Assembly: GCF_041224545.1 (NCBI RefSeq)
Contig: NZ_JBGFGP010000166.1
Span: forward strand, 309,406-373,405
DNA: 64,000 nucleotides
Source: Sedimentitalea sp041224545
GTDB lineage: Bacteria; Pseudomonadota; Alphaproteobacteria; Rhodobacterales; Rhodobacteraceae
Reading direction: 5' to 3'
Shown here: one piece after another, positions 44,131-52,538 of the stretch
How positions within the stretch are numbered: the stretch's first letter is position 1
Layout: every line of letters starts with the position of its first letter
Program-made: the position numbers and the translations under genes
Notes under the pieces: model-generated
What the model was told of the DNA's origin: nothing
Databases searched by the model: none
What the model saw: only the letters and a program-made list of their open reading frames with translations

Positions 44131-45621
44131 TTATTCGCTCCAGCCCATACGGTTCAGGAACAGGCTTTCGTTTGCCGTCGGTGTCCAATCCAGCTTGTCC
44201 GATGCTCCATAGAGTGCGACGGCCTGATAAAGCGGCAGGATATAAGCATTGTCCCGAACGGCGCGCTGCACCTGTGCGTAGGCGGCTTTGCGGGTGCTAT
44301 CGTCCAGCGAACTGCGGCCCTGCTCCAGAAGCTCATCCAGCGCCGGGTCGTTCACACGGCTCCAGCTTGATGAGGAATGCAACAGCGGGAATTGCACGCC
44401 GTCCACGTCCTGACAGGCGCAGGACCAGCGTCCAAAACTGAAGAACGGACGTTCCGTCTGTTCCGGTGCGCGGGCCCGTTGCAGATACGTGCTCATGTCC
44501 GTCATGGAGATTTCGACGTCAAAGCCCGCCTCGGTCAGCATCTGCTGGATCGCCTGTACGATGCGCTGATCGAAGACTGGCGAGGTCGCGAATTCCATTG
44601 GCGTTTCGCCAGCGCCAGTTTCCGCGACGATACGCTTTGCCTCTTCAAGGTTGTAAGGCGCTGGCTCGACCCCGTCGACGTAGCCGAAATGCGAAGGCGT
44701 CGCCATCTGTCCGGCGACGGTTTCACCGCCGGCGAGGATGCCCAGAACGATACCTTCGCGGTCGATCGCCATGGTCGCGGCCTTGCGGACCTGCGGGTCG
44801 TCCAGCGGTGGGCGTGTCGTGTTCATACCCATGAAGGCCACCCGTTCCGTGGGCGCAGTCAGAACCTGGACACCGGGCTGGCCTTCCAGTTGACGGGCGA
44901 TGTCGCTGTCGATGGATACGATCAGGTCTGCGGTGCCCGCACGCAGGTTGGCCACGCGTGTCGATGCGTCGGGCACTGCGGCAAAGACCGCAGCGTCGAA
45001 CGGGCCGGCCTCGCCCCAGTAGTCATCGTTACGCGCCAGCGTAACATCGACACCACGGTTCCATTCCCGGAATGCATAGGGGCCGGAGCCGATTGGCGCG
45101 GCGTTGAACGACTCGTCGCCCAATTCTTCGACGACGTTTTTCGGCACGACTGACAGTTTGACAAGTTGTGCGAGCAGAACGGGGTAGGGGCTGTCCGTAG
45201 TCAAGGTGACTTCGAACTCCCCGGTCGCCTCGGCACCGGTGATCTGGTTGAACTGACCCAGTTGCGGAGAGCCGAACTCGGGATTCGTGATGCGGCGGAC
45301 AGAATAAGCCACGTCCTCAGCCGTCAACGGCGAGCCGTCGTGGAACGTGACGCCTTCGCGAATTTTCAACACCATCTCGGTGTCCGACACTTGCTCCCAC
45401 GCCGTTGCGATCTGCGGTACGATCTCGCCTGCATCGTCACGTGTCACGACGTTGTCGAAGATGTTGCGATAGACGTAGTAGCTGTCGGGGTTCCATTGCT
45501 GGTGTGGGTCCAGCGTCGAGGGTTCATTCACCAGGTTGACAGTAATCTGCTGAGCAGACAGGGCAGGTGCGGTCAGCATGCTGGCGGCGATCAGGAAACC
45601 GCGCAAGGTTGTGTGAAACAT
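44131..45621 (-). CDS. Family 5 extracellular solute-binding protein (first copy)
   Basis: A 496-residue secreted binding protein. The signal peptide covers about 1-23 (ends PALSAQQ) and the mature family 5 fold has SYYVYRNIFDNVVTRDDAG, IREGVTFHDGSPLTAEDV and APIGSGPYAFREW. It binds peptides or similar compounds in the periplasm and gives them to the DppBC channel. It is closely similar over its whole length to the next upstream gene, so the pair arose by tandem duplication. Confidence 0.92.
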   Translation of the reverse strand: MFHTTLRGFLIAASMLTAPALSAQQITVNLVNEPSTLDPHQQWNPDSYYVYRNIFDNVVTRDDAGEIVPQIATAWEQVSDTEMVLKIREGVTFHDGSPLTAEDVAYSVRRITNPEFGSPQLGQFNQITGAEATGEFEVTLTTDSPYPVLLAQLVKLSVVPKNVVEELGDESFNAAPIGSGPYAFREWNRGVDVTLARNDDYWGEAGPFDAAVFAAVPDASTRVANLRAGTADLIVSIDSDIARQLEGQPGVQVLTAPTERVAFMGMNTTRPPLDDPQVRKAATMAIDREGIVLGILAGGETVAGQMATPSHFGYVDGVEPAPYNLEEAKRIVAETGAGETPMEFATSPVFDQRIVQAIQQMLTEAGFDVEISMTDMSTYLQRARAPEQTERPFFSFGRWSCACQDVDGVQFPLLHSSSSWSRVNDPALDELLEQGRSSLDDSTRKAAYAQVQRAVRDNAYILPLYQAVALYGASDKLDWTPTANESLFLNRMGWSE

Positions 45622-45687
45622 AGTCCGATCCTTCCAGTGGGTTTTCCATGAAGCGGGGCCGCGCCGGATTTGCGGCCCCGTAGCAGG

Positions 45688-47202
45688 TCATTCGCTCCAG
45701 CTCATGCGGTTGAGAAAGAGAGACTCGTTGGAGGTGGGTTGCCATACCAACTGTTCCGCCGCGCCATAGATGATGGCCGCCTGGTACAGGGGCAGGATGT
45801 AGGCATTTTCAAGTGCAATGCGGTTGATCCGGGCGTAAAGTGCGGCGCGATCTGCCTCGTTCAGCTCACTTCGGGCCTCATCGAGCAGTGCGTCCATTTC
45901 CGGATCGGATGCACGACTCCAGTTCGAGGAACTGTGCAGCAGAGGGTACATGATGCCGTCCGGATCCTGACAGGCGCAGGACCAGCGCGAGAAGGTCAGC
46001 ATGGGCGCCTGATCCGGCGATGTTTGCTGATCCTTGAGCCAGGTGGCCATGTCGGATGTCTGGATGCCGACCTTGAGGCCGACATCGGTCAGCATCTGCT
46101 GGATCGCCTGTACGACGCGCTGGTCAAACACGGGCGAGGTGGCAAGACCAAGCTCCATATCGGGCGCGGTGTCCAGCCCCGCAATTAACGCGCGCGCTTT
46201 CTCAGGCTCGTAGTTGTAGCCTTCGATCCCGTCGGTCCAGCCGAAATGCGCGGGCGATAGCAACTGATCGACGATCTGAGGGTAGCCGCCGAGCAGACCG
46301 TCAACGATGGCCTCGCGGTCGATGGCATGGCCGATGGCCTTGCGTAGGTCCGGCTGATCAAGCGGCGACAGCGCACCGTTCATCGCGAAATATGCCACCC
46401 GTTCGGTGTTGACGGTCAGAACCTTGCCGCGACCAGAGTTCTCTACCTGCTGCGCAAGATCGGTGTTCAGTGTCACGACGAGGTCGGATGTGCCGGCCTG
46501 CAGGTTGGCAACGCGCGTGGCCGCATCCGGCACTCCCCGGAACACGACCGTGTCAAACGGCCCCGCGTCACCCCAATAGGCAGGATTCTTGGTGACCTTG
46601 ACCGAAACGCCCCTCTGCCAGGTGGCGAAGACATATGGACCCGAGCCGATCGGGGCCTCGTTGAACTCCGCCGATGTCATGGTCTCGGCGACATGTTTCG
46701 GCACGATCGACAGCTTGACCAACTGGGCAAGCAGTGCCGGATAAGCGCCATCGGTGGTCAGCGTGACTTCGTGTTCGCCGGTCACTTCGGCTTTGATGAT
46801 CTTGTTGAACTGGCCCAGCTGCGGCGAGGCGAAGTCGGGATCGGTGATGCGTTCCACGCTGAAGACCACGTCTTCGGGCGTCAGGGGCGTGCCGTCGTGA
46901 AAAATTACATCATCGCGGATCGCAAACACGGTTTCCGTGTCGCTGGTTCGTTCCCACGCCGTCGCGATCTGCGGTATGATCTCACCCGCATCGTTACGGG
47001 TCACCATGTTGTCAAAGATGTTGCGGTAGACGTAATAGCTGTCCGGGTTCCATTGCTGATGCGGGTCCAGGGATGATGGCTCATTCACCAGATCGATGGT
47101 CAGCAATTCCTTGGCGGAGGCGGTCGAATGCGCCGAAAGCGCCGCACCCAGGGACAGTAGAAACGGCAGTGCAAATCGCGCTGCACGGGTCGTCGTATTC
47201 AT
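45688..47202 (-). CDS. Family 5 extracellular solute-binding protein (second copy)
   Basis: A 504-residue paralogue of the downstream binding protein. It has a signal peptide ending around ASAKE (residue 31), then SYYVYRNIFDNMVTRNDAG and APIGSGPYVFATW. The ending is nearly identical (ANESLFLNRM in one, SNESLFLNRM in the other). GGGAG precedes the ATG at 47202, which overlaps the stop of the regulator gene by one base (TGATG). The two copies may differ in substrate range. Confidence 0.91.
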   Translation of the reverse strand: MNTTTRAARFALPFLLSLGAALSAHSTASAKELLTIDLVNEPSSLDPHQQWNPDSYYVYRNIFDNMVTRNDAGEIIPQIATAWERTSDTETVFAIRDDVIFHDGTPLTPEDVVFSVERITDPDFASPQLGQFNKIIKAEVTGEHEVTLTTDGAYPALLAQLVKLSIVPKHVAETMTSAEFNEAPIGSGPYVFATWQRGVSVKVTKNPAYWGDAGPFDTVVFRGVPDAATRVANLQAGTSDLVVTLNTDLAQQVENSGRGKVLTVNTERVAYFAMNGALSPLDQPDLRKAIGHAIDREAIVDGLLGGYPQIVDQLLSPAHFGWTDGIEGYNYEPEKARALIAGLDTAPDMELGLATSPVFDQRVVQAIQQMLTDVGLKVGIQTSDMATWLKDQQTSPDQAPMLTFSRWSCACQDPDGIMYPLLHSSSNWSRASDPEMDALLDEARSELNEADRAALYARINRIALENAYILPLYQAAIIYGAAEQLVWQPTSNESLFLNRMSWSE

Positions 47203-48020
47203 CAGGTAGCTCCCTTGTTGGACATGGTCCCGGATCCGGTTTTCGGATCGGTTCCGGTTGTCTTGCCTCCGTCCGGCCATTGTTGACCATTGTTCTCCGA
47301 GGCCTTGTGAGCCTCTGCAGTGACGCCAAGTTCGGTGCGATTCCGCATGAGACCTGTGACGGCGTATTCTCGAAAGGCATCAATCTCCGCCATGCGCAAT
47401 GCGACGATGCCGGTGCTGTCGCGTTTCGCGGCAGCCTCCGCCAAAGCGCGTGCATTGCCTGCGACGAAAGGGTGTAAATGGCTTGTGTCCAGGAAGCGCA
47501 GGATGCGGTCCGAGTGATCCCAGAGCCCTGAAAGGAAATTGGCTATCAGTCGGTTGCCCTCGGCATCCATCAGGATGTCGAGCATTTCGCGTTCATATCC
47601 GCGACGGGTGATGATGCTGGCCGGGTCCGATTGGCCTTCGAGCACTTCGATCATCTCGGCCAGCGTGCCCATCCGGGCGACGGCGTCCGGATCCGGACAT
47701 GCATTTCCGAGGCTGGGTTCAACCTGTCGCCGCGCCGAAATCACATCGCCGATCAGCGCGCCTGTCACCGGCAACACCTTCCATCCGGCTCTCCGGATCG
47801 GATGAACAAGGCCCACGGCGGACAGGCGTGCAAGTGCCACGCGCACACCGGCTCGGCCAATCCCGAAACGGTCGGCGATCTGTGCTTCGGTTGCGACGGA
47901 ACCCGGCGAAAGCTCGCAAGTCTGAACCGCCAGTTTCAGCCTGTCTTCGGCAAAGCTGGTCTTCTGCGCGGGCGCCAACGGGTCGGCAGGTTCCAAAAAA
48001 GGTGAAGATGGATCGAACAC
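47202..48020 (-). CDS. GntR-family transcriptional regulator of the peptide-type operon
   Basis: A 272-residue regulator. The N-terminal winged helix is ATEAQIADRFGIGRAGVRVALARL (about 43-66), followed by an FCD-like helical domain. It starts with GTG at 48020 behind a strong AAAGGAG. The last 30 residues are low-complexity. It is first in the operon and its stop overlaps the binding protein start, so it likely controls the operon and itself. The usual FCD metal histidines are only partly evident (DHSDRILRFL, HLHPFVAGNA). Confidence 0.85.
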   Translation of the reverse strand: MFDPSSPFLEPADPLAPAQKTSFAEDRLKLAVQTCELSPGSVATEAQIADRFGIGRAGVRVALARLSAVGLVHPIRRAGWKVLPVTGALIGDVISARRQVEPSLGNACPDPDAVARMGTLAEMIEVLEGQSDPASIITRRGYEREMLDILMDAEGNRLIANFLSGLWDHSDRILRFLDTSHLHPFVAGNARALAEAAAKRDSTGIVALRMAEIDAFREYAVTGLMRNRTELGVTAEAHKASENNGQQWPDGGKTTGTDPKTGSGTMSNKGAT

Positions 48021-48047
48021 GCGCTTCTCCTTTCCGATTCTTTAAAA

Positions 48048-48077
48048 ATTCTAACCTAGACCTTTAAACATTTTCAA
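48048..48077 (-). promoter_or_regulatory. Predicted promoter of the gntR-transport operon
   Basis: On the minus strand TTGAAA (48077-48072) and TAGAAT (48053-48048) are 18 bases apart. An AT-rich block just upstream (48078-48110) could act as an UP element. The start site would be about 20 bases before the regulator start codon. Confidence 0.6.
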
Positions 48078-48585
48078 ATCCCTTTTTTAAAATTTTTATT
48101 TTCTGACCGATTGGGGACAAGCCACCTGCTTCCAGTCGAACTGATCTAAATAGCTATTTTGCCGATCTCTCTCGCCGGAGTTTGAGAACCGCGAACACAA
48201 TATGGTTTCGACAGCCAAGGGGAGAAATCACGCGCTATGCCATCATCCGCGCGCTTCACATTGAAGATTCCGCTGACACATGAGAGGTCGTCAGCAGGCG
48301 AACCTTTGTTCGGCTAGCTCCCTTCTTCGCTGTTGTGAGAAGGAAGTCGGTGCATTCGCGCGCGGCATACTCTGGGTTTGAAACCTGATTTCCTTGGGTC
48401 AGACACAGGGCGAAGGGTGGCGGCGCGCGGGGTGAACCCGGCCGGAGGATGCGACGGTGTTCTGGCAGCTCAAATGTGCTACACGGTAGCAATTCTGAAT
48501 CGAAAACCCGGGAAGACCGGGAAAACCCCCGAAAATCCACGCCAAGCGTGCTACATGAGGCTCATTCGGAGCTGAGGTTAAGATA
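48078..48585. other. Intergenic space ahead of dusA
   Basis: About 500 bases without a convincing gene. It starts AT-rich, then becomes ordinary GC. A minus-strand frame of 94 codons at 48256-48540 has no recognisable features. CCCGGGAAGACCGGG is an imperfect short inverted repeat near 48508. The last 40 bases hold the dusA leader. Confidence 0.4.
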
Positions 48586-49590
48586 TTGAAAAGTAAAGTT
48601 GAAAAAGCAGAACGGCTAAGTGTGGCGCCCATGATGGACTGGACGGACCGTCACTGCCGTTATTTTCATCGGCTACTCAGTCGTGAAGTGTTGCTCTACA
48701 CCGAAATGGTGACAGCGCCCGCGTTGGTACGGGGTGGGGCGTTGCATCTGTTGGAGTACAGCCCGCAGGAGCATCCCGTCGCTTTGCAGCTTGGCGGGTC
48801 GGATCCTTCGGAGTTGGCCGAGGCCGCGCGGCTTGGGGCGCGGGCGGGGTATGACGAGATCAACCTCAATGTCGGCTGTCCGTCCGACAGGGTGCAGTCG
48901 GGGGCATTTGGAGCGGTGCTCATGTTGCAGCCCGATCTGGTGGCCGAGTGTGTCGCGGCGATGCAGGAAGCAAGCGATGTCGAGGTCACGGTGAAATGTC
49001 GGATCGGTGTGGATGAGCAGCGACCCGAAGAGACGTTGCCCGCCTTTCTGGCACGTATTCGTGGCGCCGGCTGCCGCAGGGTCACGATTCATGCGCGCAA
49101 GGCGTGGCTGCAGGGGCTGAGTCCCAAGGAGAACCGGGATATCCCGCCGCTCGATTACGATCTGGTGCTGAAGATGAAGCGGGATTTTCCGGATATGCAC
49201 ATCTCGATCAACGGCGGGATCACGACGCTGCAGCAGGCGCGGGCCTTTCTCGATGCGGGGCTTGACGGTGTGATGATCGGCCGCGCGGCCTATCACGATC
49301 CGGCGTCGGTTCTCGCCGAAGCGGATCCTGTAATCTTCGGCACAGGTATGCGCAGTGATCCGGTCGAGGTTGTGCATCGCATGGTGCCGTATATCGAGGC
49401 GCATCTGGCAGAGGGCGGCAAATTGCATCAGGTGAGCCGTCACATGCTTGGGCTGTTCAGCGGCCAGCCGGGCGCGCGCGCCTGGCGCAGGATGCTCTCG
49501 GAAGGGGCGCATCGGCCCGGGGCTGGTCCGGATCTGTTGCTCGCGGCGCTGGACGAGGTTGCGCCCGATCACCTCAGCCAGGCGGGTTAG
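48586..49590 (+). CDS. dusA: tRNA-dihydrouridine synthase A
   Basis: A 334-residue FMN enzyme with LSVAPMMDWTDRHCRYF, LQLGGSDPSELAEAA, NVGCPSDRVQSGAFGA (catalytic Cys) and ISINGGITT for phosphate binding. It reduces uridine 20/20a of tRNA. The start is a TTG at 48586 with GAGG eight to twelve bases upstream; no ATG lies upstream of the conserved start in this frame. It stands first in a plus-strand pair with the putative oxygenase. Confidence 0.93.
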   Translation: MKSKVEKAERLSVAPMMDWTDRHCRYFHRLLSREVLLYTEMVTAPALVRGGALHLLEYSPQEHPVALQLGGSDPSELAEAARLGARAGYDEINLNVGCPSDRVQSGAFGAVLMLQPDLVAECVAAMQEASDVEVTVKCRIGVDEQRPEETLPAFLARIRGAGCRRVTIHARKAWLQGLSPKENRDIPPLDYDLVLKMKRDFPDMHISINGGITTLQQARAFLDAGLDGVMIGRAAYHDPASVLAEADPVIFGTGMRSDPVEVVHRMVPYIEAHLAEGGKLHQVSRHMLGLFSGQPGARAWRRMLSEGAHRPGAGPDLLLAALDEVAPDHLSQAG

Positions 49591-49593
49591 GAC

Positions 49594-50403
49594 ATGAATA
49601 CCGGTGACGGCCAGCGACAGGTCTTCGACCGAAACGGCTGGCTGATCTTCGAGCACGATCGGCAGGTCGGTGACTGGGTCGGATATGCGTGTCCCGCGGC
49701 GCGCGCCGCCGTGCGGGACCCGGCGCATGCGCAATGGCTGGACTGTGACGGGACCTGGTTTGTCGGAGTCGATGTCTTGCCCAATGACGCGCAGGGCAGG
49801 GTCGCCGGTTCGCCGCCCTTGGCGGGCAATGCCCTCGCGTTCATCAAGCGATGCTATGGCGATGTTCCGCCGCTCCATGCGGCGCAGGTCTCGGTGACCT
49901 ATCCCGGCTATCCGCGCCCGCGCCGGGGCGAGAGCGCCGGGGCGGCGCGATATCGCCTTGCGCGCGATGCCGCGCATGTGGACGGATTGCGGGCGCAGGG
50001 CAGGGACAGGCGGCGCTACCTGTTCGAACCGCACGGTTTCATCCTTGGCCTGCCATTGACCGCTGCCGCGCCCACCGCTGCCCCGCTGGTTGTGTGGGAA
50101 GGCAGCCATCACATCATGCGCGAGGCGTTTCGCGGGGCGTTTGATGGTCATGCGCCAGAGGCCTGCGCGCAGGTCGATGTCACCGATACCTATGTCGCTG
50201 CGCGCAAACGTGTATTTGAAACCTGTCGCCGCGTGCCTTTGCCGGCGCAACCGGGCGAGGCTGTGCTGCTGCACCGTATGGCGTTACACGGGGTCGCACC
50301 GTGGCAGAGTGGCGCAGAGGCCGATCCGGACGGCAGGATGATCGCCTATTTCCGGCCCGAGATGCCCGGTGGTATCGGACAATGGATGGGCGCTCAGCCC
50401 TGA
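49594..50403 (+). CDS. Putative Fe(II)/2-oxoglutarate oxygenase-like protein
   Basis: A 269-residue protein. I do not recognise a specific enzyme. The C-terminal half shows VVWEGSHHIMREAF, then GEAVLLHRMALHGVAPW and RMIAYFRPE. This layout resembles phytanoyl-CoA dioxygenase-like proteins, where two His and an acidic residue bind iron and an Arg holds the co-substrate. The acidic ligand is not obvious. It starts three bases after the dusA stop with GGTTAGGAC in front. A functional link to tRNA modification is possible but untested. Confidence 0.6.
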   Translation: MNTGDGQRQVFDRNGWLIFEHDRQVGDWVGYACPAARAAVRDPAHAQWLDCDGTWFVGVDVLPNDAQGRVAGSPPLAGNALAFIKRCYGDVPPLHAAQVSVTYPGYPRPRRGESAGAARYRLARDAAHVDGLRAQGRDRRRYLFEPHGFILGLPLTAAAPTAAPLVVWEGSHHIMREAFRGAFDGHAPEACAQVDVTDTYVAARKRVFETCRRVPLPAQPGEAVLLHRMALHGVAPWQSGAEADPDGRMIAYFRPEMPGGIGQWMGAQP

Positions 50404-50624
50404 TTGCGCCGGGTGCGCCCGCCGCGTCGTTTTTGCAGTCGTGGAGCGCGACCGGGCAGTTCGTCCATGACCGCTGCACGCTCGTCAGCGCTCATTCGCG
50501 ACCAACGGGCGATTTCATCGATGCTGCGCAGGCAGCCGACGCACAAGCGTTCCTTGGGATGCACGACACAGATCCGGACGCATGGGGAGTCGACCTCGTC
50601 ACGCTTCCAGACGTCGTCGTTCAT
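50394..50624 (-). CDS. DUF1289 family cysteine-containing small protein
   Basis: A 76-residue protein with DSPCVRICVVHPKERLCVGCLRSIDEIARW, the four-Cys pattern of DUF1289, followed by a basic tail (RLQKRRGGRTRRNQG). The function is unknown; a metal or Fe-S site is likely. Its ATG overlaps the ruvX stop by four bases. Its 3' end converges on and overlaps the previous gene by ten bases. Confidence 0.88.
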   Translation of the reverse strand: MNDDVWKRDEVDSPCVRICVVHPKERLCVGCLRSIDEIARWSRMSADERAAVMDELPGRAPRLQKRRGGRTRRNQG

Positions 50625-51103
50625 CCTGCGGCCTCGTTCCTGATATGGCGCATCCGGTCCAGCGCCCCCTGCAGGATATAGCTGGCGGCGACGTGATCGA
50701 TCACCTCGGCGCGACGTTTGCGTGACGTATCCGCCTCGAGCAATGCGCGTTCGGCGGCAACCGTGCTCAGCCGTTCGTCCCAGAAGCCGATGGGCAGATC
50801 GGTCAGGCGGCTGAGGTTGCGGGCAAAGGCGCGGGTAGATTGACACCGCGGCCCTTCGCTGCCATCCATGTTGCGCGGCAGGCCAAGCAGGATCGCACCC
50901 ACGTCCCGATTGTCGATGATCTGCAACAGCCGTTCGGCGTCCAGCGTGAACTTGCGCCGCCTGATGGTTTCGACGGGTGTTGCCGTTGCGGCCAGACGGT
51001 CGGACAAGGCCACGCCGATGGTCTTGTCGCCAAGGTCGAGTCCGATCAGCGCCCGCATCGGCGGGCAGGCGGCTGCAAAATCGTCGAAGAGGTCGCAGAT
51101 CAC
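50621..51103 (-). CDS. ruvX: Holliday junction resolvase-like protein RuvX (YqgF)
   Basis: A 160-residue RNase H-fold protein with LIGLDLGDKTIGVALSD, AILLGLPRNMDGSEGPR and GFWDERLSTVAAERAL, plus a final DHVAASYILQGALD. YqgF proteins take part in 16S rRNA end processing. The GTG start at 51103 overlaps the ccmI stop by four bases (GTGA) and has GGAG upstream. Confidence 0.92.
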   Translation of the reverse strand: MICDLFDDFAAACPPMRALIGLDLGDKTIGVALSDRLAATATPVETIRRRKFTLDAERLLQIIDNRDVGAILLGLPRNMDGSEGPRCQSTRAFARNLSRLTDLPIGFWDERLSTVAAERALLEADTSRKRRAEVIDHVAASYILQGALDRMRHIRNEAAG

Positions 51104-52317
51104 GGGTCTACTCCGGCCTGCGTCGCCGCCTGACGGATCAGGGCCAGTGCCTCGTCGTCGCCCGCGAATACCTCTTGCGCATTGGCGTATATGGCGCTGG
51201 CCTGTTCGTTCTCTCCCAGAACACCCAGGGCCCCGATCAGCCGGGCCCATTCGCTGGGCGTGCCGCCCTCGGTTGCAAGCCGGTCGGACAATCCCTGCAC
51301 CATGCCACGGATCATCTCCCGGCGGTCTTCCTCGCTCATATCGTTGGCGGCGGCCATGTCGGCGGCGCTGGGACCGGGCTGCGAGGGCAGCATGAATTCG
51401 GCCCCGGCGCGGCGCGCCATGTCCTCGATCTGCGCCCGGATGGGGCGGACCCATGGCGCGTCGGGCGGGCTGTCCTGCAACAGGCCGTTCCAGGCGCGAA
51501 AGGCCAGATCGGGCCGGCCGGTCTGCGCCATCATAAGACCCGAATAATAACGTGCGGTGCCATTTTGGGGATCGCGGGACAACACGCGCTCCAACACCTC
51601 TTCGGCCTCGGGTGACACGTAACCCCCGGCCGCCATGATCATGAGCGAGGCGTATTCGGCGTGGTCCTCGGGCGTGGCAGTCTCGCCCTTGAGGCGCAGC
51701 ACATCCGATTGCGCGGCGGCGGCGGCCCTGAAATTCCCCATTGCCGCCTCGTTGCGCGCCAGCAGCACCTGGCCCTGCAGGTCGTCGGGCCGTTCGGCGA
51801 CCGTTTCGCGCAGGCGCTCCATCAGCGTGGCGTATTCCGGGCTGACGTCGGGGGGCGACGCGGGGTCGGGGCGCCGGGCTTCCGCCTCGGCCTGGCTGGG
51901 CCGCGAATTGTGCATGGTTTCCGCCAGCTCGATCCGCCGGTCCAACCCGAAATCGCCGTATCCCGGCGCGCCCAGCGAGCGATACAGCATGAGCGAGCCC
52001 CCGATCAGCGTGACGCCGATCAGGACCGCCATCGCCAGAGAGAGCGGCGAGGATTGCCCCCCCCGAGGCAGGGAGGCCTGCATCTGGGTGTCAGCGGCAA
52101 GGATCCGTCGGGATATCTCGGTCCGGACCCGGTTCGCATCGGCGGCACCGATCACGCCGCGATCAAGGTCACGTTCGACATCCTTGAGCTGGTCACGATA
52201 GACCTGCATGTCAAAGGCCGCCGCGGGGCCGGCGGTGTCGCGTGTGCGCAGCAATACCAGAGCCAGCGTCGCAGCGATGACAAGTGCCAGTGCAGATGTG
52301 ATGATCCAGAACGTCAT
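51100..52317 (-). CDS. ccmI: Cytochrome c biogenesis protein CcmI
   Basis: A 405-residue protein with a first membrane segment at about 4-24. It then has a cytoplasmic part with FDMQVYRDQLKDVERDLDRGVIG, the CcmI leucine-zipper-like start. A second membrane segment is at about 94-113, followed by a periplasmic TPR region. It guides apocytochrome c to the heme ligation machinery. Other ccm genes are not adjacent. It shares its transcript with ruvX and the DUF1289 gene. Confidence 0.88.
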   Translation of the reverse strand: MTFWIITSALALVIAATLALVLLRTRDTAGPAAAFDMQVYRDQLKDVERDLDRGVIGAADANRVRTEISRRILAADTQMQASLPRGGQSSPLSLAMAVLIGVTLIGGSLMLYRSLGAPGYGDFGLDRRIELAETMHNSRPSQAEAEARRPDPASPPDVSPEYATLMERLRETVAERPDDLQGQVLLARNEAAMGNFRAAAAAQSDVLRLKGETATPEDHAEYASLMIMAAGGYVSPEAEEVLERVLSRDPQNGTARYYSGLMMAQTGRPDLAFRAWNGLLQDSPPDAPWVRPIRAQIEDMARRAGAEFMLPSQPGPSAADMAAANDMSEEDRREMIRGMVQGLSDRLATEGGTPSEWARLIGALGVLGENEQASAIYANAQEVFAGDDEALALIRQAATQAGVDP

Positions 52318-52538
52318 TTGGCCTCCTGTTCTGGCCCTTCATGTAGCTTTCCGACGGGCGGGAAAAAAGGGACAATGCAGAATGAGCGCCCCGATCAGGC
52401 GCGGCAAATTCGACCTATGTCGCAATTCGGTCGGGAAATGCCGCCCGTAAATGTCCTCTCTTCCGTGTCCTCCCGCAGAAGCAATAGTATGGTGGTAACC
52501 GCCCGAATCCCTGTCTGCCGCGTGCCCCGGAGGTCTCG

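Noticed and set aside
48256..48540. A 94-codon minus-strand frame ahead of dusA
   Set aside because: No recognisable features and no convincing start site.
48673..50274. A 533-codon minus-strand frame opposite dusA and the oxygenase gene
   Set aside because: Antisense to dusA with intact motifs; no domain seen.
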